In this document: positions 37,443 to 46,728 of the stretch, piece after piece | Numbering within the stretch: the first letter of the stretch is position 1 | How the letters are laid out: the number at the start of each line of letters is the position of its first letter | Assembly (NCBI RefSeq): GCF_031453555.1 | Contig: NZ_JAVIZM010000001.1 | Location: forward strand, 3,851,001 to 3,915,000 | Source of the DNA: Bacillus sp. SLBN-46 | Lineage (GTDB): Bacteria > Bacillota > Bacilli > Bacillales > Cytobacillaceae | Direction of reading: 5' to 3' | Length of the DNA: 64,000 bases | Made by a program: the position numbers and the translations under genes | The notes under the pieces: generated by a model | Database searches by the model: none | Seen by the model: the letters and a program-made list of their open reading frames with translations, nothing else | Told to the model about the DNA's origin: nothing

Positions 37443-37552
37443 ATATATCTAATGTAAGCACCGAAATCACCTCAATGTTAATTGAAAGAATTATTGACTA
37501 TATTATACCCGTGGCAATTAAGTTAAGCAAACTAAGAAAACTTTCCATTTTT

Positions 37553-37590
37553 CAAAAAAGAAAATCGGCATAAAGCCGATTTTCTTTTTT
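37553..37590 (-). terminator. Terminator after ctaF
   Basis: GAAAATCGGC/GCCGATTTTC stem, 5-nt loop, T run; ends the ctaCDEF transcript. Confidence 0.88.
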
Positions 37591-37603
37591 GTATAATCAG
37601 TTC

Positions 37604-37939
37604 TTACCACCAAATAATGGTTGTAAAAGCTAGAATTGTTATTGCTCCTACCAACGCTCCTGAGTATAAGAACAGAGATGGAGCTTCATGCCCTTTATGG
37701 CTCATATGCATAAAGTAATAAAGTTGGAAAATCACTTGAACAACAGCTAAAAGGATAATAAATGGTACTGTAAACCATGCAGTAAATCCTTTAACAGCTA
37801 CTGCAGCAAATGCGATTAGAGTTAAGAAAATCATTAGGGTAAAAGATACCACTTGATATCTCATCTCTTCAGTACTTTTCCGACGACGATATTCAATGTC
37901 AACTCTTGGGTTTCCTGAATTTAATTGTTGATCTGCCAT
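37604..37939 (-). CDS. ctaF: Cytochrome caa3 oxidase subunit IV (CtaF)
   Basis: 111-residue subunit with three membrane helices after a hydrophilic N-terminus; the FQLYYFMHMSHKGHE segment is typical of bacterial subunit IV (COX4_pro). Four bases after ctaE. Confidence 0.93.
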   Translation of the reverse strand: MADQQLNSGNPRVDIEYRRRKSTEEMRYQVVSFTLMIFLTLIAFAAVAVKGFTAWFTVPFIILLAVVQVIFQLYYFMHMSHKGHEAPSLFLYSGALVGAITILAFTTIIWW

Positions 37940-37943
37940 CAGT

Positions 37944-38570
37944 TTATCCCACCATTCCCATTAAATATACTACTGTAAAGATAAATACCCAAACAACATC
38001 GATAAAATGCCAATATAAACTAAATACATAGAACTTTGGCGCGTTGTATAGGTCTAAACCACGTTTTCCATTTCGGAACATTAATGTTAAACACCACAAT
38101 AAACCAAACGCAACGTGGCCTCCGTGAAAACCAACAAGCGTATAGAAGGCAGAACCGAACGCACTACTTGTAAACTTGTGTCCTTCATGAACATAATGAG
38201 AAAACTCGTAAACCTCAAGTCCTAAGAAGCCTGCACCTAATAATGCTGTTAAGCCAAGCCAAACCATCATTTTTTTGAAGGCAAAGTTTTTCATGTGATA
38301 CATAGCGTATACACTAGTCAATGAACTTGTTAATAACAACATAGTTGCTACAAATGTTAATGGAAGCTCAAATAATTCCTTAGCAAGCGGCTGTCCTGAA
38401 TCACCGACCTTATCCTTTAACGCTAAGTACGTTGCAAAGAGGGAGGCGAATAGAACCGTCTCTCCTCCTAGGAAAAACCAGAAACCTAAAAATTTATTTT
38501 TCGCTTCAAGGGTTGCTTTCTCCGGCGCAGCAGGCCATGTTTCATAAGTGAATTTTTCTTCAGCGTGCAT
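37944..38570 (-). CDS. ctaE: Cytochrome caa3 oxidase subunit III (CtaE)
   Basis: 208-residue, five-helix subunit III with LGFWFFLGGETVLFASLFATY near 28-48 and the FHGGHVAFGL and YWHFIDVVWVFIF signature at the C-terminus. Overlaps the ctaD stop by one base, so translationally coupled. Confidence 0.96.
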   Translation of the reverse strand: MHAEEKFTYETWPAAPEKATLEAKNKFLGFWFFLGGETVLFASLFATYLALKDKVGDSGQPLAKELFELPLTFVATMLLLTSSLTSVYAMYHMKNFAFKKMMVWLGLTALLGAGFLGLEVYEFSHYVHEGHKFTSSAFGSAFYTLVGFHGGHVAFGLLWCLTLMFRNGKRGLDLYNAPKFYVFSLYWHFIDVVWVFIFTVVYLMGMVG

Positions 38571-40441
38571 TATGCCTTAACCCCCTTATCCTCGTCATCA
38601 ATTAGCTCTTCTTTGTGAATATGGAAACCATGATCATCTTTTACTGAACGCATAAACATTGATCCAAATGTAATTAGTAAGCCTAAAATTAATACAGGCA
38701 GTGACCATGATACCTTATCAGGGTGATATAATGCACCAAAAGCTGCAATGAATAATCCTAGACCCATAACAAATGGAATAAAAGATGAGTTAGGCATATG
38801 GATATCCCCAAGTGGTTCAGCAGGAGTCATACCATTTTTGCCTTCCATTTTTTCAATCCAAAGTGCATCTAATCCACGTACCAGTGGAAGCTGTTTAAAG
38901 TTATAGAATGGCGGTGGTGATGGAATTGCCCACTCGAGTGTTCTTCCGTCTCCCCATGGATCGTTTCCTACACGTACATTCTTCACAGATGTCATAATAA
39001 TATTAATTAACATGATAATGACACCAAGTGACATGAATAAAGCACCTAGTGAACTTACCATATTGGCTGTTTCAAATCCTTGACCTGGTAGGTATGTGAA
39101 TACACGACGTGGCATACCCCATAATCCTAAGAAGTGTTGGATAAAGAATGTTAAGTGGAAACCAATAAAGAATAACCAAAATGTGATTTTTCCAAGAGTC
39201 TCGTTTAACATCGTTCCAAACATTTTTGGCCAATAAAGATGTGTTCCAGCTAAGATAGCGAATACTACACCACCAACGATTACATAGTGGAAGTGTGCAA
39301 CAACGAAATACGTATCATGATACTGATAGTCAGCTGCAGCGGCTGCAAGCATAACACCTGTTACCCCACCAGCTACGAAAGATGGAATAAACGCAAACGC
39401 ATAATGCATTGGTGTTGTAAACTTAACACTACCGCCCCACATTGTTAATAACCAGTTAAAGATTTTGATACCCGTTGGTACACCAATTGCCATTGTTGCA
39501 ACAGCAAAGATTGCATTGGCAACAGGACCTAGTCCAGTTGTAAACATATGGTGAGCCCATACCATGAATCCTAAGAAACCGATTAATACGGTTGCAAATA
39601 CCATGGATGAATAACCAAACAATCTTTTTCTCGAGAACATAGAGAAAATTTCCGAGAAAATACCGAAAGCAGGAAGTATAAGAATATATACTTCAGGGTG
39701 TCCAAAAATCCAGAAAAGATGTTCCCAAATAACAGTATTACCACCAGCTGCTACATCAAAGAAATTCGATCCGAACATACGGTCAAACATCATTAATACA
39801 AGACCCACTGTAAGTGGAGGGAATGCAAATAAAATAAGTGCTGAGGTTACAAATGTTGTCCATGTGAACAATGGCATCCTCATATACGTCATACCTGGTG
39901 CACGCATATTAATAATCGTTACCAAGAAATTAATACCACCCATTAATGTTCCAAAACCTGAAATCTGTAAGCCTAAGATATAGAAATCTACCCCGTGGCC
40001 TTTCGAAGCCATCGCAAGTGATGCATATGACGTCCAACCAGCATCAGGAGCGCCTCCCAAAAACCATGAAAGATTTAGGAAAATTCCTCCGAAGAAGAAT
40101 AACCAAAAACTAACTGCATTTACGAATGGGAATGCTACGTCACGTGCACCAATCTGTAATGGCATAACAGCATTCATAAATGCAAATACAAGAGGCATCG
40201 CGGCTAAGAAAATCATTGTTGTTCCGTGCATGGTAATAATTTCATTAAATGCACCTGCACTGACAAAATCATTGTTAGGTACTGCAAGTTGGATACGAAT
40301 AAAGACAGCTTCAAGTCCGCCTATTAAGAAGAAGAATCCACCTGCAATAAGATATAGGATGGCGATTTTCTTATGGTCAACAGTTGTTAAAAAGTCCCAC
40401 AAAGTCGCACCAAATCCCTTTTTTTGAGCTAAGGTACTCAC
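38570..40441 (-). CDS. ctaD: Cytochrome caa3 oxidase subunit I (CtaD)
   Basis: Catalytic subunit with the heme a / heme a3-CuB site. 623 residues, twelve or more helices. Heme and copper ligands are in ITMHGTTM, the HPEVYI motif (His-Tyr crosslink), WAHHMF (two CuB histidines) and VAHFHYVIVGG. Length matches B. subtilis CtaD (622). Receives electrons from CtaC's CuA centre. Confidence 0.98.
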   Translation of the reverse strand: MSTLAQKKGFGATLWDFLTTVDHKKIAILYLIAGGFFFLIGGLEAVFIRIQLAVPNNDFVSAGAFNEIITMHGTTMIFLAAMPLVFAFMNAVMPLQIGARDVAFPFVNAVSFWLFFFGGIFLNLSWFLGGAPDAGWTSYASLAMASKGHGVDFYILGLQISGFGTLMGGINFLVTIINMRAPGMTYMRMPLFTWTTFVTSALILFAFPPLTVGLVLMMFDRMFGSNFFDVAAGGNTVIWEHLFWIFGHPEVYILILPAFGIFSEIFSMFSRKRLFGYSSMVFATVLIGFLGFMVWAHHMFTTGLGPVANAIFAVATMAIGVPTGIKIFNWLLTMWGGSVKFTTPMHYAFAFIPSFVAGGVTGVMLAAAAADYQYHDTYFVVAHFHYVIVGGVVFAILAGTHLYWPKMFGTMLNETLGKITFWLFFIGFHLTFFIQHFLGLWGMPRRVFTYLPGQGFETANMVSSLGALFMSLGVIIMLINIIMTSVKNVRVGNDPWGDGRTLEWAIPSPPPFYNFKQLPLVRGLDALWIEKMEGKNGMTPAEPLGDIHMPNSSFIPFVMGLGLFIAAFGALYHPDKVSWSLPVLILGLLITFGSMFMRSVKDDHGFHIHKEELIDDEDKGVKA

Positions 40442-40472
40442 AATTTTACCTCCCTTTCAACCAATTCCCCAT

Positions 40473-41534
40473 TTATTCCTGAACTTTTAAGCTCATTAAA
40501 TATTCGGCTAACGCATCAAGCTGTTCATCTGACATTTCTGGATATTTTCCAGACATTAAGTTCCCAGGCTTGTATGCTTCAGGATTTTTAATCCAGTTTT
40601 TTACTTCTTTTTTATTATGGTCTAATACACCGGCTACACGCGATCTTTCACCAAAGTTTGATAGGTTTGGTGCAATACGTGCAGTTTCTGGCATTTTATT
40701 AGCTGGAGTTACAGCATGACAGCCGATACAGCTCTTATTAAAGATTTCTTGACCTTGTGATGCTAAAGCACCTGTTGCTTTTTGTGGTTCTTTCATATCC
40801 TGCATTGAATTAACCCAAGCATCAAACTTGCCGCGGCTAATTGCCTTAACTTTAAAGTCCATTAGAGCGTGTCCTGGGCCGCAAAGCTCAGCACATTTTC
40901 CGTAGAATAAATTTCCTGCTTCATTAGCGCGCTTGTCGTCAAATTCTAACCAGAATTTGTTGATATTATCGGTATTGGTATCTAATTTCCCACCCACTGC
41001 TGGAATCCAAAATGAGTGCTTAACATCCATAGATTTTAAGCTGAAGTAGACTTTTTCATTTGTCGGAACAACTAATTCCTGACTCGTCACAATCTTTTGG
41101 CCCGGATATTCAAAGTCCCACCAATATAAATGTGATCGAACATTAATTACTAATGCTTTTGTGTTTTTCTTGTCCATCTGATCAACATCAGCAAGTTTGA
41201 AAGTAGATGCTACAGTTGGGACTGCAAGGATAAGAAGTAAAAGGATCGGTACAACAGTCCAAATAATTTCTAGTTTATGACTTCCTTCCACTTGCTTTGG
41301 AATGGCTTTGTCGTCTTTTCTACGGTAACGAACAAATACCAAAACAAATATAACCATGACGACAATAATTACCCCAACCATGATTAATGTACTTAACTTC
41401 ATTAAATCATATTGCATGTCTGCAACTTCACCGGCTGGCATCAAAGTGGAAACGAATGGTTTGCCACATCCGGAGAGTACAAGCGCTATCATCGCAAACA
41501 ACGAGACTAAACGCCATTTTGCAAGCCTTTTCAT
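40473..41534 (-). CDS. ctaC: Cytochrome caa3 oxidase subunit II with fused cytochrome c (CtaC)
   Basis: Lipoprotein subunit II: signal with lipobox LSGC (cysteine 23), two membrane helices, a CuA domain with CAELCGPGH, and a C-terminal cytochrome c domain with CIGCH and a methionine ligand toward the end. 353 residues (356 in B. subtilis). The fused cytochrome defines the caa3 class. First gene of ctaCDEF. Confidence 0.97.
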   Translation of the reverse strand: MKRLAKWRLVSLFAMIALVLSGCGKPFVSTLMPAGEVADMQYDLMKLSTLIMVGVIIVVMVIFVLVFVRYRRKDDKAIPKQVEGSHKLEIIWTVVPILLLLILAVPTVASTFKLADVDQMDKKNTKALVINVRSHLYWWDFEYPGQKIVTSQELVVPTNEKVYFSLKSMDVKHSFWIPAVGGKLDTNTDNINKFWLEFDDKRANEAGNLFYGKCAELCGPGHALMDFKVKAISRGKFDAWVNSMQDMKEPQKATGALASQGQEIFNKSCIGCHAVTPANKMPETARIAPNLSNFGERSRVAGVLDHNKKEVKNWIKNPEAYKPGNLMSGKYPEMSDEQLDALAEYLMSLKVQE

Positions 41535-41656
41535 AGCTTAATCAAACCCCTCTTTCACTAATAAAATTCTAAATATATAATGCTTGGTCAAAGAAGTATG
41601 TAGGTGGCTGACTCAAGGAGAATTTATAACCTATAAGTCAGCCAAAGCAAGCAAAA

Positions 41657-42595
41657 CTAAATTAATGTAACAATGACCATCGCCACAAAAATAATAGTTA
41701 AATATTGCAAGGAGTAAACAAACATTAGTTTTGCCCACTTTATGTCATCTTTGATCCTATATCCATAAATCCCCAATACTAGCCACCCTATATTTAACAG
41801 AGTTGCAAGGATTAGAAATGGGATTCCTAACTTGGTAAGAAAAAATGGGATTGGCAAGAGTGCGGCCACCCAAAGTACAATATGAATTTTTGTTGTTTTA
41901 AAGCCCTTAACTACAGGAAGCATTGGGATTCCTGCAGCTTTATATTCTTTTACTCTCCTCATTGCTAGAGCATAAAAGTGCGGAGGCTGCCAAACAAACA
42001 TTAGTACAAATAACGACCAGGCCATAACATCAAGATTTGCATCTACTGCAGCCCAACCGATTAACGGTGGAACGGCACCTGAGATACTTCCAATGATCGT
42101 ATTAGAAACCAGCTGTCGTTTAGACCATAAAGTATAGAGAACTACATAACTAAAAACTCCAAGCAGTCCAATAACTGTTGCAGTCATGGTTGTTAAGAAT
42201 AAGAACAGTGTTCCCAGTCCAATAAGTAAAATACCTAAGGTAAGAACTCTACCCGGCAATACCTTTCCTGTTACAGTGGGTCTTCCTTTTGTTCTCTCCA
42301 TTAGATGATCGATATCACGGTCAACGTAATTGTTTATAGCACATGAACCCGCAATGATTAGTGAAGAACCTGCCACTGTATAAAATACAATGTCTAAGTT
42401 CCCTAAAAAGCTTTGACCTGAAAAATGCAAGGCCAGCCAAAGTCCAGTAAAGGTTGTAATAAGATTGGAATTGACGATTCCTATCTTTATCAAAGCCATA
42501 AAGTCTTTCCATACTGAGGTTTTTTCTATGTTAGAATGCAGGCTTGCAGTACCATTATCTATGGATGGTTCTCCATAAGCCTTTGAGTTGGACAT
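41657..42595 (-). CDS. ctaB: Protoheme IX farnesyltransferase (heme O synthase) CtaB
   Basis: UbiA-family membrane prenyltransferase that farnesylates heme B to heme O. About nine helices; prenyl-diphosphate motif [19 protein letters not shown] (about 95-113) and the second aspartate region are intact. The frame opens 13 codons earlier, but the ATG at 42595 has AGGAGGAG upstream, giving 312 residues. Divergent from ctaA. Confidence 0.95.
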   Translation of the reverse strand: MSNSKAYGEPSIDNGTASLHSNIEKTSVWKDFMALIKIGIVNSNLITTFTGLWLALHFSGQSFLGNLDIVFYTVAGSSLIIAGSCAINNYVDRDIDHLMERTKGRPTVTGKVLPGRVLTLGILLIGLGTLFLFLTTMTATVIGLLGVFSYVVLYTLWSKRQLVSNTIIGSISGAVPPLIGWAAVDANLDVMAWSLFVLMFVWQPPHFYALAMRRVKEYKAAGIPMLPVVKGFKTTKIHIVLWVAALLPIPFFLTKLGIPFLILATLLNIGWLVLGIYGYRIKDDIKWAKLMFVYSLQYLTIIFVAMVIVTLI

Positions 42596-43112
42596 ACTTT
42601 CTCCTCCTAATCCTTCATAACAAATATTCACCAATTAACAGCTATCAATACTTACTAATTTTACCGTCTATTTTTTTTTACAAAAAATTAGGGATAATAA
42701 GTTTATTTAATTAAACCATTTCAATCATAAATAAACCAGAGAAGCAGTGATTCAAAAAACACTTTCTCTGTATATTAAATCACACTTTTTGATATTTTTG
42801 TGAATTTTTTTCGAATAATTTTTGACCAAATTGTGACACGCCTTTATTATCAACAAAAAACCACTATATATAGTTCTAACACGCACTTTTCAAAGTTTCA
42901 ATAGTTTTCACTATAATAATAGTGGAAAATATATATTATCCAATTACCTTTTTCTGTTAGTAAACTTCTATAAAAATCTATGCTTAAATCCTGTTCATTT
43001 TCCACTTTATTCGTTATGATAAATAAGGACTTTTTAATCTAGTTACTTTTCATTTATTATACTGTCAGGAATATCCAATGACAAATTATTGAACTATTTA
43101 TGAGGTGATTTT
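42596..43112. promoter_or_regulatory. ctaB-ctaA divergent intergenic region
   Basis: About 517 bp with no gene and very AT-rich. In B. subtilis this interval carries ctaA and ctaB promoters and ResD binding sites. Here I see TATACT at about 43058 as a possible ctaA -10, and a half-site TTGTGAA at 42798, but no convincing complete promoter or operator. Confidence 0.4.
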
Positions 43113-44018
43113 TTGCGACGCTCTTTAAAGTGGTTGGCGGTTGCAACCACAATTGCAATGATACTAATATTAATTGGTGGAGCTTTAGTAACAAAGACTG
43201 GCTCTGGAATGGGGTGTGGAAGATCATGGCCTTTATGTAATGGTAAATTCCTTCCATTGGAAATAACTCCAGAATTAGCAATAGAGCTTGCACATCGACT
43301 TGTTTCAGGTGTTGGTGGAGTTATGGTGCTTGTTCTTTCCGTTTGGTCTTGGAAGGCTATTGGCCACATTAGAGAAACCAAGTTCCTTTCCTTTCTCTCT
43401 TTCTTCTTTTTACTGTTACAAGCTTTAATTGGGGCGGCAGCAGTAAAATGGGGGCAATCAAGTTTTGTTTTAGCATTACACTTTGGAATTTCACTTATTT
43501 CATTCGCATCTGTGTTTTTGTTAACACTTCTTATATTTGAAGTAGATAAGAAATTCCAGGCCGATAAACTATTGATTGATAAAAGAATGAGCTTCCATAT
43601 CGTTGGAATTTCTATTTATAGTTATTTTGTCATTTATACAGGAGCCTTGGTAAGACATACAAAGTCAAGCTTAGTTTGTCTTGATTGGCCTTTATGTAAA
43701 AATGAAAGCCCGGCATTTCCTTCTGATATGTGGGAATGGGTTCAAATGGGGCACCGAGCAGCCGCAGGGCTCATTTTCCTATGGATTGCATATGTTCTAT
43801 TTATTGTTATTCGTCACTACAAGCATCAAAAAGTTTTATATTGGGGTTGGCTTATTTCATTCATCCTCGTTTCCTTACAAGTGATTGCAGGGGCATTTAT
43901 CATTTTTAGTAGACTTAATTTATATATTGCACTTCTTCATGCTTTCTTTATTACATGTTTATTTGGAATGTTAAGTTATTTTCTTCTTCTATATTCACGC
44001 TCTAGAAAGAATCAATAA
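43113..44018 (+). CDS. ctaA: Heme A synthase CtaA
   Basis: Oxidises heme O to heme A. 301 residues, eight helices in two pseudo-repeats with the four heme-ligand histidines (in ELAHRL, ALHFGI, MGHRAA and LLHAFF) and the C35/C42 pair seen in B. subtilis CtaA. TTG start with GAGGTG ribosome site. In relatives the pycA gene follows; here a repeat and then ftsW follow. Confidence 0.95.
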   Translation: MRRSLKWLAVATTIAMILILIGGALVTKTGSGMGCGRSWPLCNGKFLPLEITPELAIELAHRLVSGVGGVMVLVLSVWSWKAIGHIRETKFLSFLSFFFLLLQALIGAAAVKWGQSSFVLALHFGISLISFASVFLLTLLIFEVDKKFQADKLLIDKRMSFHIVGISIYSYFVIYTGALVRHTKSSLVCLDWPLCKNESPAFPSDMWEWVQMGHRAAAGLIFLWIAYVLFIVIRHYKHQKVLYWGWLISFILVSLQVIAGAFIIFSRLNLYIALLHAFFITCLFGMLSYFLLLYSRSRKNQ

Positions 44019-44175
44019 GAAAAGCGGAAGCGCCTTGGTCAGCCCCGACAGGCAAATGTTCTTCTGCAAGAAAAGTCGCTCTTTGACTTTACTTGCAGAA
44101 GGTTATTTGACCCGAGGGGCTAGGCGCTGGAGCTGGACAATTCTCAAAGCCGAATTTTATACTTTCCTATAATAT
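44015..44175. repeat. Dispersed hairpin repeat, copy 2 (at the site where pycA is expected)
   Basis: Copy of the element at 49.46 kb, ~90% identical over about 160 bp, and of copy 1. The core hairpin runs from AGCGGAAGCGCC to GGCGCTGGAGCT with inner stem CTTCTGCAAG/CTTGCAGAAG. Outside the hairpin the 3' part (ACTTTCCTATAAT) is a rough inverted match to the 5' ATAAGAAAAG, hinting at terminal repeats. Begins 4 bp before the ctaA stop. Confidence 0.88.
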
Positions 44176-44178
44176 AAT

Positions 44179-44214
44179 AAAAGAGGTTGACTCCCTAGGG
44201 GTCAACCTCTTTTA
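44179..44214. terminator. Bidirectional terminator between ctaA/repeat and ftsW
   Basis: Stem AAAAGAGGTTGACYCC/GGGGTCAACCTCTTTT, T runs both ways, touching the ftsW stop. Confidence 0.9.
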
Positions 44215-45420
44215 TTGCATATAGAAAACCTTTCCATCCTGACTGCGCTGTTGTGGTTCTATCGTTTGCTTATTCTTATATTTTTTCTCAAATTTAACAA
44301 ACATGGAGACATTCACTAGAATTCCAGTTGCTGCCGCAAGCATTAAAAGGGAAGATCCTCCATAACTGATGTACGGTAATGGAACTCCTGTAAGCGGTAT
44401 TAACCCGGATACACCGGCGAGATTAATAAAGGATTGAATTCCAATCATGCTCGAAATTCCAATGGCGAGCAGGCTCCCAAAAGGATCCTTACATTGTAAG
44501 CCTATATAAATTCCCCTTAATACAACATATCCTAATAAAAAAATAACAAAGCCTACGCCCCAAACCCCTAATTCTTCTGCAATAACAGCCATGATAAAGT
44601 CAGTATGTGATTCTGGGAGGTAACCAAGCTTTTGAATACTTTTACCCAGGCCTAATCCATTAACACCACCGGATCCAATTGCAATATAAGAATTCGCTAG
44701 ATGGAATCCCGCATCCTTAACATATTCCTTAGCAAACGGGTTATCCAGAACTTCTAATCGACTCATTTGTTCATCTGAAAAGACTTTCCCCCAGGAAACA
44801 AGTATAACCGGTAGAAGAAGAATGAGAACCATTAGAAGTAATTTCAATATTGTCTTTGGGCTCATTCCAGATGCTAGAATGATGGTCGCAGAAATGGCTG
44901 CAATGATGGCAGCCGTACCAAAATCAGGTTGAACTCCAATTAATACACATACTATGAAAAGATAGCCCAGTGGAGGAAGAACCCCCTTATTAAATTGATT
45001 GATATATGCTTGTTTTTTGGCATAAACAGCAGCCAAATAAATGATAACGGCCAACTTCACAAATTCTGAAGGCTGGAAAAGAAAAGTTCCTATTGCATAC
45101 CAACTTTGGGCATTGTTCTTTACCTCTCCAAAAGCAAATAACCCAAGAAGCGAGATAATAGACCCTAATACCATCGGAAGCTGAAACCATTTTGTAAATT
45201 TCATAATTTTATAAGGAACAATGGCTGTAACCAAGAAGATGGCAGCAAACCCTAACAAAAATATTTTTTGCCTTTGGTAGAAAAAATCACTGCTAACTTG
45301 ATATCGTTGAACTGCGTAAGCCATACTTGCACTGTAGATCATCACAAGTCCAAATGCACACAAAAGAATGATGGCAATGATTAAGGTGTAATCATAGGAT
45401 TTCAGTATTTTTTTTACCAT
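44212..45420 (-). CDS. ftsW: Cell division glycosyltransferase FtsW
   Basis: SEDS polymerase of septal peptidoglycan, partner of PBP2B. About 402 residues, ten helices, with LMIYSASMAYA-type first helix, the loop PESHTDFIMAVIAEELG (about 289-305), and GVPLPYISYGGSSLL near the C-terminus. The frame opens at an ATG 15 bases earlier that lies in the ribosome site, so ATG 45420 (GAGGAC seven nt upstream) is chosen; B. subtilis FtsW (YlaO) is 403 residues. Confidence 0.95.
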   Translation of the reverse strand: MVKKILKSYDYTLIIAIILLCAFGLVMIYSASMAYAVQRYQVSSDFFYQRQKIFLLGFAAIFLVTAIVPYKIMKFTKWFQLPMVLGSIISLLGLFAFGEVKNNAQSWYAIGTFLFQPSEFVKLAVIIYLAAVYAKKQAYINQFNKGVLPPLGYLFIVCVLIGVQPDFGTAAIIAAISATIILASGMSPKTILKLLLMVLILLLPVILVSWGKVFSDEQMSRLEVLDNPFAKEYVKDAGFHLANSYIAIGSGGVNGLGLGKSIQKLGYLPESHTDFIMAVIAEELGVWGVGFVIFLLGYVVLRGIYIGLQCKDPFGSLLAIGISSMIGIQSFINLAGVSGLIPLTGVPLPYISYGGSSLLMLAAATGILVNVSMFVKFEKKYKNKQTIEPQQRSQDGKVFYMQ

Positions 45421-45529
45421 GTAAGACGTCCTCATTTTTTAAGTATTGATTATGCACTCTATTATAATAGAAAATGGATATGATTACTTGAAGAAAAGAA
45501 AAATTGTTACATCTTTTTAATATTATTGT

Positions 45530-45643
45530 CTGTTGATTTCCGCTCCAGGTGTTTCGGCGAGCCTCCTCGGCGCTAGCGCCTGCGGGGTCTCCCCTGAACC
45601 ATACTCCCACAGGAGTCTTCGCGCCTTCCGCTCCAATCAACAG
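45530..45643. repeat. GC-rich palindromic repeat of a second type
   Basis: 114 bp with perfect 9-bp ends CTGTTGATT/AATCAACAG, and internal complementary blocks (TTCCGCTCC near both ends, GGCGCTAGCGCC at centre, CTCCC/GGGAG-like). GC-rich against AT-rich surroundings. Resembles a GC-rich intergenic repeat I have seen in many Bacillus genomes. It sits in the ftsW-ylaN gap. No coding content. Confidence 0.82.
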
Positions 45644-45691
45644 GGTATAAAAATCAACACTGTTCTCTAACACAGCCTAATATTAATAGAA

Positions 45692-45729
45692 CAAAAAAAC
45701 CCAAACAATTTGTTTTTCATTGTTTGAGT
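45692..45729 (-). terminator. Terminator after ylaN
   Basis: Stem CAAACAAT/ATTGTTTG (loop 9 nt), followed by T7 on the minus strand, about 10 bp past the ylaN stop. Confidence 0.85.
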
Positions 45730-45738
45730 TCTCTACGA

Positions 45739-46020
45739 TTATTTTCTTAAGGATGCATCATGAAGCGCTGATAGTTCTCTTTCTAATTTATCTAAAATCG
45801 CTTTTCCATCCTTGACATCTATTAAGCCTAATCGAACAGCAAAGTCTATTTCTCTTGATAGGCCAAACATTTGCGTATCCAATACCTCTTCATAAAGTGG
45901 GCATTGAGGCATCGTGAGATTGTCCATTTGCACTTTGATAAGCTTCAATATCTTTTCAGCGTCAGCCTGCAATAATGCTAAGGCTTTTTCCTGGTGATTC
46001 ACGATCATTTCAGACGCCAA
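45739..46020 (-). CDS. ylaN: YlaN, Fe(II)-binding Fur modulator
   Basis: 93 residues, all-helical UPF0358 protein. Homologues in Staphylococcus and B. subtilis bind iron(II) and relieve Fur repression; B. subtilis ylaN is needed under some iron-limited conditions. The frame extends 11 codons up, but TTG 46020 has GGGGGGA about six nt upstream and gives the family start [10 protein letters not shown] and length. The family's [23 protein letters not shown] core is intact. Confidence 0.92.
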   Translation of the reverse strand: MASEMIVNHQEKALALLQADAEKILKLIKVQMDNLTMPQCPLYEEVLDTQMFGLSREIDFAVRLGLIDVKDGKAILDKLERELSALHDASLRK

Positions 46021-46188
46021 CATTAATCCCCCCATTTCAGAGCGATAATTCAACTTATCTATAAATTTTACCGTTTACAATAGAAAATTGCAAGAACAAT
46101 GAAGGCTATTACAAATTCGAGTTCTGTTTATGACATTCATATAAAAAAAAGCTATACTTAATAATGTAGACTTTAGGGGGTATATATA

Positions 46189-46686
46189 TTGGAAAATATC
46201 ATAATGATTACGGGTAAAGTTAAATATACAATTACACTTGATCCAGGTGTATGGATTTTTGATGACCGACGTATTGATTTAACAACTTACTTTTTAACAA
46301 ACACCAAGAATTCCGATTCACTAGAAGAGTACACGAAGGCAGTTTCAAAGCATTGGGATCGTGAAATTATGGAAGGGGCTATTTACCCACCCACACTAAA
46401 ATCGGAGAAAAAATTTGAAAAAGAAAAAGTACTAACAGGTACGTTCGGCATTCCTTTAAAGCCCTTCTTATTAAATGCTGAGCCTAACAGTGACGCAAAA
46501 ACATTAGTCATTCATAGCAAGGATGAAAAATATGAATTTTCTCTTGAGGATGCTTATGATTTAATAGTGGGATTCTCATATGAAGGCAAACCCTTATCAT
46601 CTGACGGACCAATTCATATTTATTTAAACGATGGGTCTAACCAAGATAATCCTATTAAACATGTAACTGGCTTTACAATAAAATAA
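46189..46686 (+). CDS. YlaL-like conserved protein
   Basis: 165 residues, soluble, with ITLDPGVWIFDDRRIDL (about 14-30) and a middle acidic segment. In other Bacillus it has been labelled a peptidyl-prolyl isomerase, but no FKBP, cyclophilin or parvulin motif is evident. Length and place fit B. subtilis YlaL. TTG start with TAGGGGG eight nt upstream. Convergent with ylaK. Confidence 0.65.
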   Translation: MENIIMITGKVKYTITLDPGVWIFDDRRIDLTTYFLTNTKNSDSLEEYTKAVSKHWDREIMEGAIYPPTLKSEKKFEKEKVLTGTFGIPLKPFLLNAEPNSDAKTLVIHSKDEKYEFSLEDAYDLIVGFSYEGKPLSSDGPIHIYLNDGSNQDNPIKHVTGFTIK

Positions 46687-46718
46687 GACGGGAGCCATAT
46701 GGCGCCCGTTTTCTTTTC
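46687..46718 (+). terminator. Terminator after the ylaL-like gene
   Basis: GACGGG-GCCAT/ATGGC-CCCGTT hairpin followed by T-rich sequence; abuts the stop codon. Confidence 0.85.
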
Positions 46719-46728
46719 CTTTTTTTAC

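Noticed and set aside
41606..41643. GGCTGACT/AGTCAGCC inverted repeat after ctaB
   Set aside because: Long 22-nt loop and no T run on the minus strand, so not called an intrinsic terminator.
42798..42816. Possible Rex site TTGTGAATTTTTTTCGAA in the ctaB-ctaA gap
   Set aside because: Only the first half matches TTGTGAAnnnnTTCACAA; the second half has several mismatches in an AT-rich background.
43094..43381. Minus-strand frame antisense to ctaA
   Set aside because: Overlaps the confident ctaA gene and lacks a ribosome site or recognisable product.
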